Source of the DNA: Zarea fungicola
Taxonomy: Eukaryota > Ascomycota > Sordariomycetes > Hypocreales > Cordycipitaceae
Assembly (NCBI GenBank): GCA_900169235.1
Contig: FWCC01000298.1
Span: forward strand, 1 to 64,000
DNA: 64,000 nucleotides
Direction of reading: 5' to 3'
The notes under the pieces were generated by a model. The model searched no databases and had not been told where the DNA came from. It saw nothing but the letters and a program-made list of their open reading frames with translations. Of the stretch, positions 33,239-46,600 are shown piece after piece. Both the position numbers and the translations under genes were made by a program. Numbering within the stretch: the first letter of the stretch is position 1; each line of letters opens with the position of its first letter.

Positions 33239-34578
33239 GCGTGTATTACGTTTACACTGCATCGTTTTTTTCCTTGACTATTGTTTTTCTTTTGTATGCG
33301 TTTTGGTTGTTTTTACAGAATCGGCACTTTTTTTTTTTGGAAACATTGAGTCCTGTGTGTTTGGGGGAAATTGAAAGCATTACATGGCACATGCAAAGAA
33401 TTCATTCAACATTTTAACTAGCCTTTTGAAGCATGGGCAGCCAAACCGGCGTTTTAAGTTTTTTAAGTTAAGGTGAGAGGCGGAACTCAGGATCGGGTCT
33501 TTGGGCATTTTATGATGACATATTGCTCTAGCTTTGTCGAACATTTCTTTGGAATTTACATGGCGAGCGAGAAACCACAATTTGAAACATGAAACAGATA
33601 TAGCAACAAAATACTATCAATGCCTTATACTTCAGCATCTTATTCTTGGCGAGCCTCTTCATTGTGATAGATGGGCTGTCAGCGTGTTTGAACTGAAAAT
33701 TTCTACGTTTTGGCAACCAGATGAATAAGCGATGGGAACACCCCCTGTCCTAAATGGCACCCAGGATGCTGAGCCTGTGCTAGATTTAACATAGTTGCCG
33801 TTCGGGAGACGGTAAGACGTCTGCATATACACCTTGCCACAGTTCGCACAGACACGAAATATATAGTCTTGAAAACGAACGAAGGATAACCAGTAGCAAC
33901 TTCAAGATTTGAAAAAAGGAATGCAAACGGCGTCTCGCGAAGTGAGAAAAAAGTATAAATTCCGAAGGATAAATGAATATACAATGCAGAGTAAAAAGGA
34001 AATTCAGAATGACTCTTATCCACCTCCAGTTCTTTTCTGTCTTTTCTCCGGACGTTAAACACCGGCCTCGAAATTGTGCTTAACCTTTCCATCCCAGTGT
34101 GTATTCGTCTCAAAGTGAAGCTCATCTTGTCTCGTTTGATTTGATCGTTTAGCAAACTAGGCACACACAAAGACTTTGATAACCGAAAAGCCAAGTGCCA
34201 TTTTTGCAAAAAGCAAATTATGCAACAATCAAATCAAAGACCCTACCAAATATGTTCAAACATGACGACCCTACTTCACATTAAACAGTAATCAAGCAAC
34301 AGAATGAATAAAAAAACACATTAATGCACCCCGCCTCTGATGTGTGTACCTCACGGCGTTCGAAATGCAAATGTCTAAGAACAAGGAGCAACATGGAAAA
34401 GGCATATCTTTTTAAACAAAAAAGGAAAAGAAAAAAAAGGAGTAATACACCAAAAGCCCAGAGCCATCGCTATGCAAAGATAACAAAACATTATAAGTCT
34501 TTATACACTGCCCCATTCCACGCATCATAAACGTAAAAAAAGGCCTGATTCAACATGCGAGCGTTCAATACAGTGCCG
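33239..34578. other. Intergenic between convergent genes
   Basis: A 1.3-kb tail-to-tail interval holding the 3' ends of two large genes. It is A/T-rich with short homopolymers. A 168-codon minus-strand frame (33703-34209) shows no family resemblance. Confidence 0.5.
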
Positions 34579-37500
34579 TCATCGTACCGTCATCAATGGA
34601 AATCGTCGTTCCAACTGTGGTGGTGGCGAGCTGTCGGGAGACGTGGTTTGTTTTAAAGAGTTGTTGCCGCGGCTTCTAGTTGCGCGGCGTGGTGGGCTGG
34701 AGCCTGGGTCGTCAAAAACTCGAGTGAATGCTGGGCTCGAGTCGGGCCCGCGGTCACGGTCATGTCGCAAGGGGCGTGCCGGGCTTTTTGTGAGCTGATC
34801 TGTCCTGCGGATAATATCTGAGAGCGCGTCACGAAGCTCCCCAGATCTTCTGACCAACGCTTTTAGGCTGTTTGTATCAAACTGCACCTTTCTACTAGGT
34901 TTTCCAGTTTCTTGAACAGTGTCGGAGTGAGTATGATGCTGCATGGCCTCCATGACGGTTCGCACGACGCCATTAACGTCTGCAATGCGTTCTGGGGTCC
35001 GTGGCAGCGGTTGGGTTGATTTTTTGCAAGATGTGCTAGCCTTCTTATCTGCCGGGCTATCTGCTCCGCCAAAAATATCATCGTCGGGGGAGAAGACGGA
35101 ACGCCTGCGCGGAGAGTGGCGTTCTCGTACCACGGCAGTTTTGGACATGGACGGTTCAAGCTTGGGAGATCCAAAATCTAATTTCTCGATCTGGGGGGTT
35201 TTCGGTCGCTGGTCTCCTTGTTTTACCTTACTATCAAAAGCGTCGAGGTCGACCGACGGGTTTGAGTCGGCATCATCCTCCATTGTCTCATCGTCGGGTG
35301 AGGCAAGAGCAATAACGCCCTCTGCCTCCTTCCAAAGAGCTTTTTGGGAGCCCTCCAGAAGCCCCATATCACGGGCATGTCGACACAGTCTCTTGAGATC
35401 ATTGACAAGCAATGATAATTCCCTTATTTGGCCTGAGTGTGCCTTGACGCTCGGTTGACTGGCGCGAATAGATTCGGGAACAGCAAACATGCTTTCGTTG
35501 CCGCGGTCACCATTGCCAGCAGAGGAGCCAAACTCAAAGTCCTCGTCCCAATCCTCGCTAACGGTCTTGGTGCCGAGACCCCAAGTGCCATATTTGGCGC
35601 CGGTTGTCTTCTGTTGTTCATCCGCTGCATCGTGAACCACCGGGACGCTTTGGCTCCTGACATGCGCCGGCGCGGGTCCACGTCGGTTAGCAGAGCGACC
35701 ACTTCTAGGGTCAAGCGTCTGCTTTCCATAGGCAGTTTGGGGGCGACCAGAACGACGGTCTGAGTCGTGCTTGTCTTGTGTTGAAGGCTCACTCCAGTCA
35801 AAAATATTGCTGAGGGGCCTGTCCATAGTAGGGGTATTCTCGTCGCTAGTCCCATTCCCCATGTTGGCGAGCGCGAGGCGGACGTTGGGATTCATACCCT
35901 TGGCATTGAGGGAGCTCTTGGAAGGGGCGGATAGAGGGCTAATGTGGGAGTCGGCCTCGTCATCCTCGTAACGGGCCCAATCGTCGTCAAAGTCGTCTTC
36001 AAGGGACATTCTGCCAAAGTCTCTGGAGGGGAAGGAGCTGTGGATAGGGTTTATGACGAGGCGTAGTTGGTCTCCGGAGGGGCTGTTATTGGCGTCATGG
36101 CCGGCGGGAGGTTTAGCCTTGATGGTGGACTGCAGACGCACAGGGGTTTGCAATGCTTCGTCTTCCTCTGTGATTCTGTCGCCACCATCCCAGGCCTTAC
36201 CGAGCATTTCATGAATAGAGAGGCGGCGAGATTTACCGTTGCTGGCGGTGCTAGAGGGCGAATCGTCATAGACTGACTCGAGCGGCGTATCTACAGCTCG
36301 CGTGCGGCTGGAGGCGACGGTGCGAAGAGAATCGTAGAGAGTGTCGCTCTTAAAATCAGTGTCGTCCTCGTCACCGGAAATAAATCCTCTGCCTTCGCTC
36401 TCAGATCCTTCCATTGGGGGCGACGTTTCATAGTACGAGGCCCTGTGGTGGGACATGGACATTGCAGAGCTGGCGGTAGAGCTGGTGGAGGGCTGAAGTG
36501 GCCGCACAGAATTGACGACAGAACCAGCAGCAACTACAGGAGCCCCGCCAGCAGGGCCAAGAGTAGGCGCAAAAGCAGCAGACCGAGGCGACCGAGGCGA
36601 GGAAAGGTCGTTTTGAAAAATTAGAGCACGTTGGGGCGGGGGCGGCAGTGGGGAGGAAAGGTTTCTGGTCTGGAAGACTTGGAGCGAGGAAGTGGTGTTG
36701 GCGGCCGTGGACTGGGTTGCCATGAGAAGAGGAGATGCGCTGGAAATGTGTTGTCGGGGGTACTGCTTGGGGTGCTGCGGGTACTGTCGAGCAGGCTGCT
36801 GGCGGTGCTGTGCGTCCTGCCGCTGGCGATCAGGGCGGTGCTGAACAAGCTCGTGCCGGTGCGGCGCATCAATGGCAGCTGAAGATGAAGAGGCCGTCAG
36901 TGGCATTTGTGGTGCCGGCGGGCCTCGTTTTAGCGAAGCCATTGGTGGCTCCAGGCCCTTGGTGTCATAATCCACGCCCGCTAGCACCCCTGAAGAGCCG
37001 CTAATGGGCGCTGACGCATGCCGCCTGTCCCCGCTAGCAATCGCAGAACTTGAGGTACGCTGGCCCCGTTTGGAGCGCCTGAGACTACCTGAGGTCTTGG
37101 CTGATAGATTGGCTGCTACGGTCGCGAACGACGCTGAGAGTGATCTTCTTATGCGCAGCGATGGTGATGCCATACCGCCCGCATCATCTGGGTCACGGTT
37201 TGCCTGTGTAGATTCAATTTGCTTTTCCCGCAAGGTTGCATACTGCCCTTGCTGCTTCTGCTCTTCTCTCTCTTCCGGCTCGTGTTGTTCTGGTACGATT
37301 TCCGCAGGATCGGCAAGGCGAATGGAAGGACCGTACCGGAGAGTTGGCAAGGATGTAGAGGTCACCATTCTCGGCTTGACCAAGTGTACAGAATTTTGGT
37401 ATGCCATTGCAGCCTTTGCGGATATGCGTCGGAGCGTGTTTGCCCTCGCATGCGGACTGGCAGTGCTTGGTCGGCCGTCTGGATCGACAGCAGTTCTTCG

Positions 37501-38648
37501 TGAATGAAAGAATGATGACCAGCCAATGTTCTCCACCAATACTGGACTGCTGGTCATGAATGACGCTGTTTGGATAGATTCGGTGCTGGGACGGTTTTCA
37601 AATGAGTATTTCGGTACGTCGGTGCGTGGAGAGCCTTGCGTTTCCTGTACATTCAAACGGAGCTGCTGCAGCGTAGCCGTACGTTGATGGCTGGTGGCTG
37701 GTCGACGCAGTGTCGGCAGGTGACCCTTTGATTTCGACCGCGATACTTGCTGGGGATCGTGGTTTGTTATCGACGGGGATCTCTTGACAAGCTTGTTCGG
37801 TGCCAGGTTCGGCGCAGCCGTGTTGGGACGTAGCATGGGTACTGTAGAGCTGTGTGATAGAGCGACAGATTGTCTATCCGCTATGATACTAGATCGGGGA
37901 CTAGATCCGTGCTGTGAGAGAGGACGGAGGGAGAGCCTTCGCATCCATGAGCCAGTCGAGGAGATTGAGTTCCGTCGACTGTCTACAGGCTGGGTAATGA
38001 CGACATCAACTTCATTGCCAGGCGTATTATTCTTTATGGAAGACCGTCGACTAGGGAATTGGGAGGATTGTGGCCGTTGATAGCGTGACAGCGGGGGACG
38101 AGAACGTGAGGCGGGTCGAGGGAGTGTTGAGTGGTTCAGATCATCAGCCGTGGCCATTGCCTGGTCTCGATAGCTAGTACCGGGACGAGACAAGGATGGG
38201 GAGCTCAAACGATCATGGCGGGTCGGTGAAGGTTCAAAAGAAGCATTCCGCTTGTGTAGAACACGGCGGCCGGTGGACGTGTCGGAATCGTTGGGATGGC
38301 CAAAGACCAGGCCACTCGCGGCTGCAGCAATGGCAGTTCCAGTACCGACGAGCTAAAACAAGGGCAAAAAAAACGTCAGCCAAGATGAGGGAATTGAAGA
38401 TGTCAATGCAGTACGAGACGTGGACCGTGCCATCAAACGACGAGAGAAGAACGTGGTGGGGATTGGCGAGGCTTAGGTATGTAAATTGACATGAGACCGA
38501 CGAGGGCGAGGGCGGAATGAGGAAGCGGTTTGGTCTTTTTGGGAATCAAACGAGGGAGAGAGGTGTGGTTCAACGTTTCTTGAAGGGCATTGGGGGCGGA
38601 GGGCCAGAAGGTTTGGGGAGCAAAACTTACACTTGGAACCGTCTGCAT
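34579..38648 (-). CDS. Large disordered Ser/Arg-rich protein, unknown family
   Basis: Two exons (38648-38631 and 38352-34579) give 1,263 aa. The first exon encodes only MQTVPS; the 278-nt intron has a strong GTAAGT donor, CTGAC branch point and TTTTAG acceptor and joins in phase to LVGTGTAIAAAASGLVFG. I do not recognise the protein. Most is disordered, with many R-x-x-S and S-P phosphosites, short Gln/His/Arg-rich stretches, and acidic patches. The more conserved-looking parts are EDDFDDDWARYEDDE, SNIFDWSEPS, KYGTWGLGTKTVSEDWDEDFEFG followed by a helix (RELSLLVNDLKRLCRHARDMGLLE), and a C-terminal helix (NSLKALVRRSGELRDALSDIIRRT). The layout suggests a scaffold or cytoskeletal/signalling adaptor; that is inference only. 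Confidence 0.75.
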
Positions 38649-41600
38649 GATGGCTGCTGCTCCTGCTCTCAGGCAAAAAGATGCAGGACGGGCATTCTAA
38701 AACCGAATCGATGCGTGAGTCGTCGATGGTGAATGTTTACTGCATTGTCTGCCTGGCGAAGGGCGTTTTGATCGAGACAGCAGTGGACGGGAGGAGAGGT
38801 CAACCGGAATGCGTGTGTTTTTTTTTTCTCCCCTCCAACCGGTTTAGTAGAGGAAGGAGACTTTCCTTGCCTGCGAATGTTTGTTGTGTTTTGGCAGACG
38901 CAAAGGAAGGCAAGCGGTTTACTAGTGTAGGCACGTTGGCAGGCAGGCAGAGCAGGCGGGCTGCCGGTCAATGGGGCTCCGGAACAGATTAATTGGGTAG
39001 CGTATCTCCAGGCACCTTGCTAGCGGCCCCAAGGAACAACACAGACCGTGCTCCTCGTTTTGTTTAGGGGCGTTTATAATGAGAGGAGCTGTGTGAGAGT
39101 GTGTGTGTGGTGTCTTGTTGTTGGAGTCGTGGGTGAGCCGAGCTCGTGCTGCGGCGCTGTCTGGGGCTGGTAGTTAGTGCTAGTTTTAGTGCCTACCTAC
39201 CTTAGTTTAGTAGCTTTAGTAGTAGGTACCTAGGTACTTAGTGGTGACTGGTGAGATGCTCTGGTGCGGTGTTGCTGTGTTGGTGTTGCGGGGGTGCGTA
39301 TCTGCTGCAGCCGGCGCTCAGAAGCGTTATTGCAGGGGGTAAGCAAGTGCCAATGGCGCCTGGCGTTCAGTACAGCGGGGGCAGTCCCCACGGGCTGAAC
39401 AGCACTGTGTTTTGGAGCCTGGCACCCTGGCAGGGTTGTGCCAGTAGGGCTGTTTGTATTGGGCGAAAAAAAAATCATAGGCTAGTTGTGGAAAGTGTTG
39501 AAATCAGAAACCATCTAAGAATCACTCGGTTTTTGACTCAAAAAAACGAGATGAACTGAATCATATGCTTTGGATGGAATCAAAAGAAATAGCAAAAAGA
39601 AATCAGACAAAAATCACGGAAAACGGGCGAAAAAGGAATCATTGGCGAAATTGGACATGCAGGAGTTTGTGATACACACAGCCAAACGTGGGGCAGCACC
39701 GGGGGGAGCGAGAGGGGCGGAGGACCAAGCTAATAAAAAAAAGAGGCAGATGGAAGAAAGATTTGGGCATTGACCTTGGCAGGACTGCATCATCACAAAC
39801 CATAAACAAGATTTTGTGTTGTTGTACTGGTAATGCAGGACGAATTGCTCCGTACCGGAACCCTTCTGTTACCGGTACGCCCAGTAAATACACTTCAGCG
39901 TGCTCTAGTTGTTGCAACGCCCACTGAAGAACTGGTTGGCCTGTCGTTCAATCCGCCGTCAAGCCACACTTGTGTACTCTGTACTCGGCTTCAGCCTTGA
40001 GCAGCCGCCTGGAAGGACATCGCACGAAAGGAGGCTGCACAAAAGTCATGTCAATGCAGGGTTTGGTCATTTTCTGGATCAAGATTTTGGTCTTCTCCTT
40101 CTCTTTTTACAAGCCAATCATGGTCATGTCGCACCCGCTTGGCCGCTCGGGCATCCCTTGCATACCTCATTTCCGTCGTCTGTCTACCAATCCATCCCGA
40201 AGCACAAGGCGGGTAGAGGCGTAGTTGCATGTTGGTAGTTTTAGTACTGTTACTATATGTGGCCAGCGGTTGCATCGCCAACAAAGACCTGCCAAACCTC
40301 CAGCGCACCAGTTTGTCTTACAGCGCACATGGACACAGAGAAGAGCGCTAAGGGATTCGCCGCTCTCTGCCTATCCATTTTACTCGCTCCTTTTATAATA
40401 CCAGGTAAAGAGGTGGCCAGAGATACCTGGGTCTAGTTTGTATTTAACTTGTCAAACTTGCAGAGTAACCAGGGACCTACTGAATCACGCCAATCATCAA
40501 CATGAATTCCATTCGTTAACCGCAAAGTACAGCACTAATAACTACAATGACATGTCGTGTCGGTGTGTCCGCCAGTCCAACCTACAAGAATAGAAACAAT
40601 TCTTGTTCCAAAATCCTTTCCTCTCATCTCATTATTATTACTAGTCATAGCCTAATTTAAACAAATACCTGATCCGTAGCCTCGCCCGTCATCCCGTCCC
40701 TTGTAAAAAAAAAAAAAAAAACCCGATACCCTGCTTTCAGACTGATCCATTCCCCTGCAAAACCATTGTACCCGAAAATGTCTCCAAAAATAATTGGCCT
40801 GCTCCTTTGAACCCGTCTTGTGGATTGATTCGCTAGATTTTAGCGTGCCATGCAGTCAGACTTTTTTTGGCCATGCGAGATTCATGTGCCCGCCTTTGGA
40901 GGAGCCATTCAATTCATAGCTTGTATTTTTGAATGAGATTATCCACAAGATGCAGCCAAAACTACCCACATTCATGCACAATGACCAGCTATACTATTAT
41001 ATCACAATGACGGCTGTTCTCGTTCTTTTCTCCTACCTTGCCCTATGAGAGAGCCTGATATTTCACAAGAGAATGAAGCCTATTACGAATGAAAAAGAGC
41101 CCCCTTAGTTGGCCGTCAAAACATTAAGCACACCATATAACTTCCCGGGTTCACTACAGCAAAGTCCATGGGAATCAATATTGTACCAGGGAGGCCAACT
41201 AGTCAGTTAATTTTATACTCATAAAAGTCGTGGCACCACTTGTTGCTCGAGTTTTGAACCCCGCCAGCGCCTACATAACGCCTTCGCCCCATCGGTCCAG
41301 CGCCCCCGCCCATGTTGAAATTATCCCTGTTAACAACTGGCTTCTATCCATTTTCCCCTTCTTGTTATTTATTAGTTATTGTTGTTGTTGTTGTTTTTTT
41401 TTTTGGCGGATTATTCTACCCAGTGAGAAAGCAGGTCATGAAAAAGAAGCAGGCCAGCAAAAAGGGTTGGCTGACTTGTTGGCGGATCGAATAGCTGCCG
41501 AGCCTGAAAAGCGTCCTGCTTTGCACATCAGCTCCTCATTCGGCCTTCTTCGTGTCTGTGGCTGGCTGGGCCCTGGCCATTTATTCTTATGCATGTAATA

Positions 41601-43010
41601 CAATTTAACAGCAGGTACGGAAAAAATACAATGGGGTTTTATTATGTGCGTCATCAGTAGTTTTCCCTCTCCGGTACATGCAAGACATAAATCACTAAAA
41701 CATCTATGTATGCCTTGCTGTAGGTGCCAACACAAGTCACGCGCACAAACCTGGTTGCCTGGATACATGTTCATCCAGGCGGCTGGTAACCGCTAGGCTT
41801 TACTTTCTTTTTCCAGTGAGTATTTTGTGAATTTCTTTGTTTACTTATTTTTACTTATTTATTAATTTATTAATGTATAATTTATTAATTATCAAGTTGA
41901 AAACTTAATTTACCAATCCCTCGGGACCTCTCTTTTCTTCTTCCATTCCAGGCTGCCACTCCCCACATCTCCTCTGTGAGGCTGTAGCGGACTGTACTTG
42001 CCAGGTTTCTACTTATTCTTTAATTTTGGCCGGCTCAACTCGTAAAATCACGGCTGTATTGTCGATCCACGAAAAACGAGCTGCAGTGCGGTGTCTAAAA
42101 GAAAATTGGCAAATTGGCAAATAGTCAGCCGTCAATGCAAGGAAAGCCTCCGCCCCAGCTTCCTCTTTCCGCTTCCATTCGGCTACTTTCAAAATTCGAG
42201 GGTCCTAAATGAAATCAAACAAGAATGTCACGTATCGATCTGCCGCCCTTTTTCTTGTTTTACTTGCTTTTTCTGTATCTTCCTAGTCTGAGACATGCAT
42301 CGACTTGGCGCCACACACAACAAGCAAGCTGACGTAGCTTTGCTATAACAACAATACGCACGTTAATATCACCACGCTTCTATTTCTAAAAAATACTGTT
42401 TAGAAAAAAAAAAGAAAAAAAAAACTCGGTCACAAATCAGCCGCAAACGCCATGGTATTGTCTGCCACGTCTGGTACGATAATACTTTGCACCAGGTATA
42501 TTTATGTACCAAGGCAATCCAAAGAATCCCCATCTTTGTTGCTACCTTTTAGTTGACGCTGACCGCAATACGAAAAACCACGGGTGCTTGCAGCTCTTTT
42601 CATAAGAACTGAACATGTGCCAGGCAAACAAGCCGCAGGTAGAGTAGACAGTATGCATATTGCCGCAATGGCACTGATAGTCTTACCCGACATTGCAGAG
42701 CTCCCCTGCAACAGCGCTGCAACTGTCCCGTGGACTGATTGGCGTGTTCATCGCCTCTAGTTTTTAGAGAAACAAAAATTCCCTGTTGGCCTTGAGGGTT
42801 ACACAAGACTGGATACAGTCTCAGCTCCCGTGATTTGTCGTGGCTGGTTTCGACTCGTTAGCAATATATATTGTCAACACATTCAGGAAAATCATACAGG
42901 CTTTTGACTCAAACTCTGTTCCAACCCAAACGCAACACAACAGTATGCATGATATGTATAACCTAATTATTTAGCAAGACACCCCGAAGACGTACTGGCC
43001 AGTCTCATCA
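38649..43010. other. Gene-poor interval, 4.4 kb
   Basis: Head side of the large minus-strand gene and 3' side of the cupin gene's partner region. No coding gene, tRNA or transposon recognised. Around 39181-39240 is a dense TAG/CTA tract with the palindrome TAGGTACCTA. Long leader or non-coding transcripts are possible but nothing shows them. Confidence 0.5.
39223..39232. repeat. Palindrome TAGGTACCTA in a TAG/CTA-rich tract
   Basis: A perfect 10-bp palindrome inside a 60-bp tract (39181-39240) of TAGT/CCTA words, upstream of the large disordered-protein gene. Confidence 0.5.
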
Positions 43011-43649
43011 CTACTTCTTTCGCTCTCCAAACATTTTATTGCCCGGATACACGAGGCCGTGCTCTTCACAAATCTTTTCAATGCTCTCGGGCCGAAATGT
43101 CAATCCATATTTGGCCGCGAGCTCCGCCCCGGGCATCCCAGGCGCCATAATCTCATCCACGTTCAACGACGAGTTTGCTGCCGCTTGTAGTGCGCAAAGT
43201 TCATCAAAATACTGCTCAAACCCGCCCGGGGCAATGATTTCCAAAACGCGACACGTTCCAGTACCATCGTTCCAAAAGGTATGCCACTGATCCCGCGGTT
43301 TAAACACAAAATCTCCCGCGTCGGCGTAGACGACGTCGTCGCCGAGCATGGCGCCCATTCGGCCGGAGATGACGAAGCTATACTCGTCCTCGTATGTGTG
43401 CTTGTGGAGAGGGGCGACTAGGGTCTTGGGCGGGATAGGGTGCTCAACGACGGAGAAGAGGCCAGCTGTGTCATGGGAATGGGCAATGTAGCGGACACCG
43501 ACTGACAGAAGGTCGACAAATTTACCATCGGTAGGTGAAATTATTCGTGGACCTTGGTCATAAGTGAAGCGCGTTTTGGTATCGGCGATGCCTTTGTCCC
43601 TGTCCGCCACACTTGTGGATGACTGTACATCTTGCTTTGTCGATGCCAT
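43011..43649 (-). CDS. Single-domain cupin protein
   Basis: A 212-aa single exon starting MASTKQDVQSS; the open frame extends 20 residues upstream through a basic stretch, but the ATG at 43649 fits better. It has both cupin motifs: motif 1 (PLHKHTYEDEYSFVISG) supplies metal ligands HxH and E, and motif 2 (GDFVFKPRDQWHTFWN) supplies the last His and Asn. The barrel covers about residues 50-150, and a helical C-terminal tail follows (FRPESIEKICEEHGLVYP). Such small cupins include dioxygenases, isomerases and binding proteins, so the substrate cannot be read from sequence. It is isolated, with more than 3 kb of empty sequence on each side. Confidence 0.8.
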   Translation of the reverse strand: MASTKQDVQSSTSVADRDKGIADTKTRFTYDQGPRIISPTDGKFVDLLSVGVRYIAHSHDTAGLFSVVEHPIPPKTLVAPLHKHTYEDEYSFVISGRMGAMLGDDVVYADAGDFVFKPRDQWHTFWNDGTGTCRVLEIIAPGGFEQYFDELCALQAAANSSLNVDEIMAPGMPGAELAAKYGLTFRPESIEKICEEHGLVYPGNKMFGERKK

Positions 43650-46600
43650 TATTCTCTTTATTGTTCTTTTAACTTTGCAGGTGTTTTTTTTAGATGTGAA
43701 GAACAGCAAAAAGAAGCTTAAAAAGAAGACCAGAGCACGTGTTTATGTGGCTGGCAATGAAAGTTAATATTGACGCTGAATGAATTCTAGGTCACGCGCC
43801 AATCTGTAGTTAGCTGAAAGAGCCATGACATGGTCTCAACATTTCAGTATTGACAAAGTAACGATCAATATCAGGGGCCTGCGATCAAGTTTTTGACTCT
43901 GTAGCGATAGAAAGACAATGCATCTCGGACTATTCTATTTACAAACAGAGAAGCAGTCGGTTAAATTGCACGACTAACTTCGGCGAGAAGCCGTGTGAAG
44001 AATATAGTAGTGTCACCATATTAAGTAACACGGTTTTAGCCCCATTGGCTCGTAAAAATGGTGCTTTACATATAAACGGGGGGAGCGGTTTGCTAGTGAC
44101 GTTCCGCCGTTCTGTGAAGTTGGACGAGTCGCACTCAGGGCGGATGGGATGTGTCGGTTCCGGGTACGCGAGTGTTAGAGTTGGCCTGGACAACAAGCGC
44201 GTTCAAATGAACTCGTCTTGCAAGCAGGTATCTATACGTAATTTAGCAAGTAGTACTTGTGTTGCAAAAATTCTAGGTATCATATTGTTAAGCAAATATA
44301 GTGCAAGCTGGTTGGTTACGTTTTGTAAGAGCGAATTGCGTTGAAGTACAATATTGGATAGCCAAACGGCTCCTGCCTACTTCCATTTGCAAAAGACATT
44401 GCAGTTGCCATTGGAAGAAGATCCTCGGTAGAATTCTACAAATGTGACAACATAACCAGAAAAACATGGCAGAACATGCGACGAGGCCCCGCGTTGGCGC
44501 ATGAGGCACTTGCATGCATTACATATTGTTTAGTCAGAGAATTTGGGTTACTTCCCTGCACCTTCTAGCATGGCATGCATGAAGGAGAGACTAGCCAGCC
44601 TGGACAGAAAAACATAACAAGTCACCGAGCAGCCTATCGGTGGCCTTTGCGACGGGCTTCTTGGCAGCTCCATGTTCAGCCATGGCGCTCTAGAAACCTT
44701 GGCTCCTCCAACAAACCTGTCTACGGCTAACATACAAATCCATCCTCTCACCACACCCGTGTCCGTCTTATCCGAAGGAACGAGCACACGAGCGACTCGT
44801 ACTATAAAAACTGTTTGACCCCGCATTTTTGTCACCTTTTTGCAGTGGTAATGTGGCGGCGCGGATCGTAAGGGAAAGAGAAGTGGCATGGCAGATAGGC
44901 TACAATTGAATTCCTCATAGTTAGCTGCTAAGCTGCCAGTCCAAGTCCCGCAAAGAAGGCCTAGGGAGTGAGGCCAAGCTTTCGTAGCAAAGGACAAAAG
45001 CTTATTCCAGGTCTTGTTCTGGCTATAACTAACTACTAAGCTAACACGGGGCAAAAGGTCACCCCAATTGCCAGCCCACTTTGGATCAGCGCAAGCCATT
45101 ACCCTCCGTATGGAGTCGGCTAACTTTTGAGATGCCCACCTGGCAAAAGCCTCAACAGTGCTATGATATGGAGCTGATGGCGCTGGGAAACTTCGGATGG
45201 CGAACTAAAAAGATTGATTTGAGGGAAAATAAACACGCCACGAAAATCAAGCCCCGCAATTTACGGATCAATAAATCGTATGTAGACCATTGCTCTATTG
45301 TTTCTATTTTATTAGTATAAGTACAATTTTCTACTTTCTCGGTAGAGAAGCCACGAGGCCTATGGAGGTCGAGGTGGGTATGAGTCGGTTATGCCTTGCG
45401 TCACGCTATGCTTAACAAAGAGCCATGATACCAAACCTGGTGGGACATGGGGTGGAAAGAGATGGTCAAAATTTTCCACGGCAACCTTTTTCCCCCCTCG
45501 TTATGTATATCCCATTCTCGGACAAGTTGAGCATGGGTTACAATTGATGCGACATGTGCTGCCAAGACATCGTTACATTCAGAGGCAGCCTAGCAAGTAA
45601 CACTACGACATCAACACGACAGCGTGGCGTACCGGGAGCTGTGCAGCATGTTCCAGAAGCAGTGCTGTTGATTCATGTGTTATTTACGGCAGATATACGG
45701 TGACATACCCCGCATTGACTCTTTCCAACATGATCCTCTAGTTAGCATCTAAAAATTACTTGCCAGGGTGACTGAAAAACCGACGCTATGTACTAAGAGA
45801 TAATAGTCCGAGAGACCCACCTTTAAAACACGAGCCTGACGCGTCTGTCGCGTGTCGGAGCGCGTCCTATTTACCAAGGGTTCGCCATGTCGTCGTGCCG
45901 CCGATTGGCTGACGAGCGCTGGCTAATTAGAACATGGACCAACGGCAGCACAACACGGAACCTCTTGGAATAAAGGGCTCGATGGCATCTATAGTAATGT
46001 TTTGTTCCATTTTTCTATTACCCGCAGGTCCCCATTCCCCATCGTCAAAAGGCGAGGGGTTAGGGAATTGCTTGTCTGTGGCGCTCCGTCTCGAGACTTG
46101 TTGCTAAATCTGGGTCGACAGCCCGTAAACGGTGGCAACAGCCAACGGCTGACTGGCGTCGGTCACCTCAAATCGTACGGATAGTCCTGCATAATTAACT
46201 GGCAACCCGACCAACAGAATTTTTTCTTTACGAAATATACATCTTTCTTGTTACTAATCAATTAATTACATACACTCTAATCCTTGTACCGGTGTTGCTG
46301 ACTAGAAGACGCCCATTGTAGCAGTTGCTCATAGACGGCTGATCGCTGCTGACAGTTTTCCACCCTGGGCTGCCTCCGTCGCATCCCATAAATGAAACTA
46401 CAGGAGACATGTCTCATGTCGCCGTACTTTGCTGTCGGCAAGATTATGCTGCTATTTCCGTCACTACCTGCCTGCGACATGGTACATTGTTCATGTTGCT
46501 AGCTTCTAGATGAAAGCCCGCCGCCCTTTTACTGGTGGATGCTACCCTATACACACTGTTGGCGTGTAACGCATAGCGCTGCTGTGNNNNNNNNNNNNNN

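Noticed and set aside
33703..34209. A 168-codon minus-strand frame between convergent genes
   Set aside because: No recognisable motif; it lies where 3' untranslated regions are expected.
41250..41290. A tRNA B-box-like word on the minus strand (GGTTCAAAAC)
   Set aside because: The flanking bases do not form a T arm or an acceptor stem, and no A box lies at the right distance.
44548..45099. A 183-codon minus-strand frame in the gene-poor region
   Set aside because: Composition looks random, with no domain, splice partner or promoter support.
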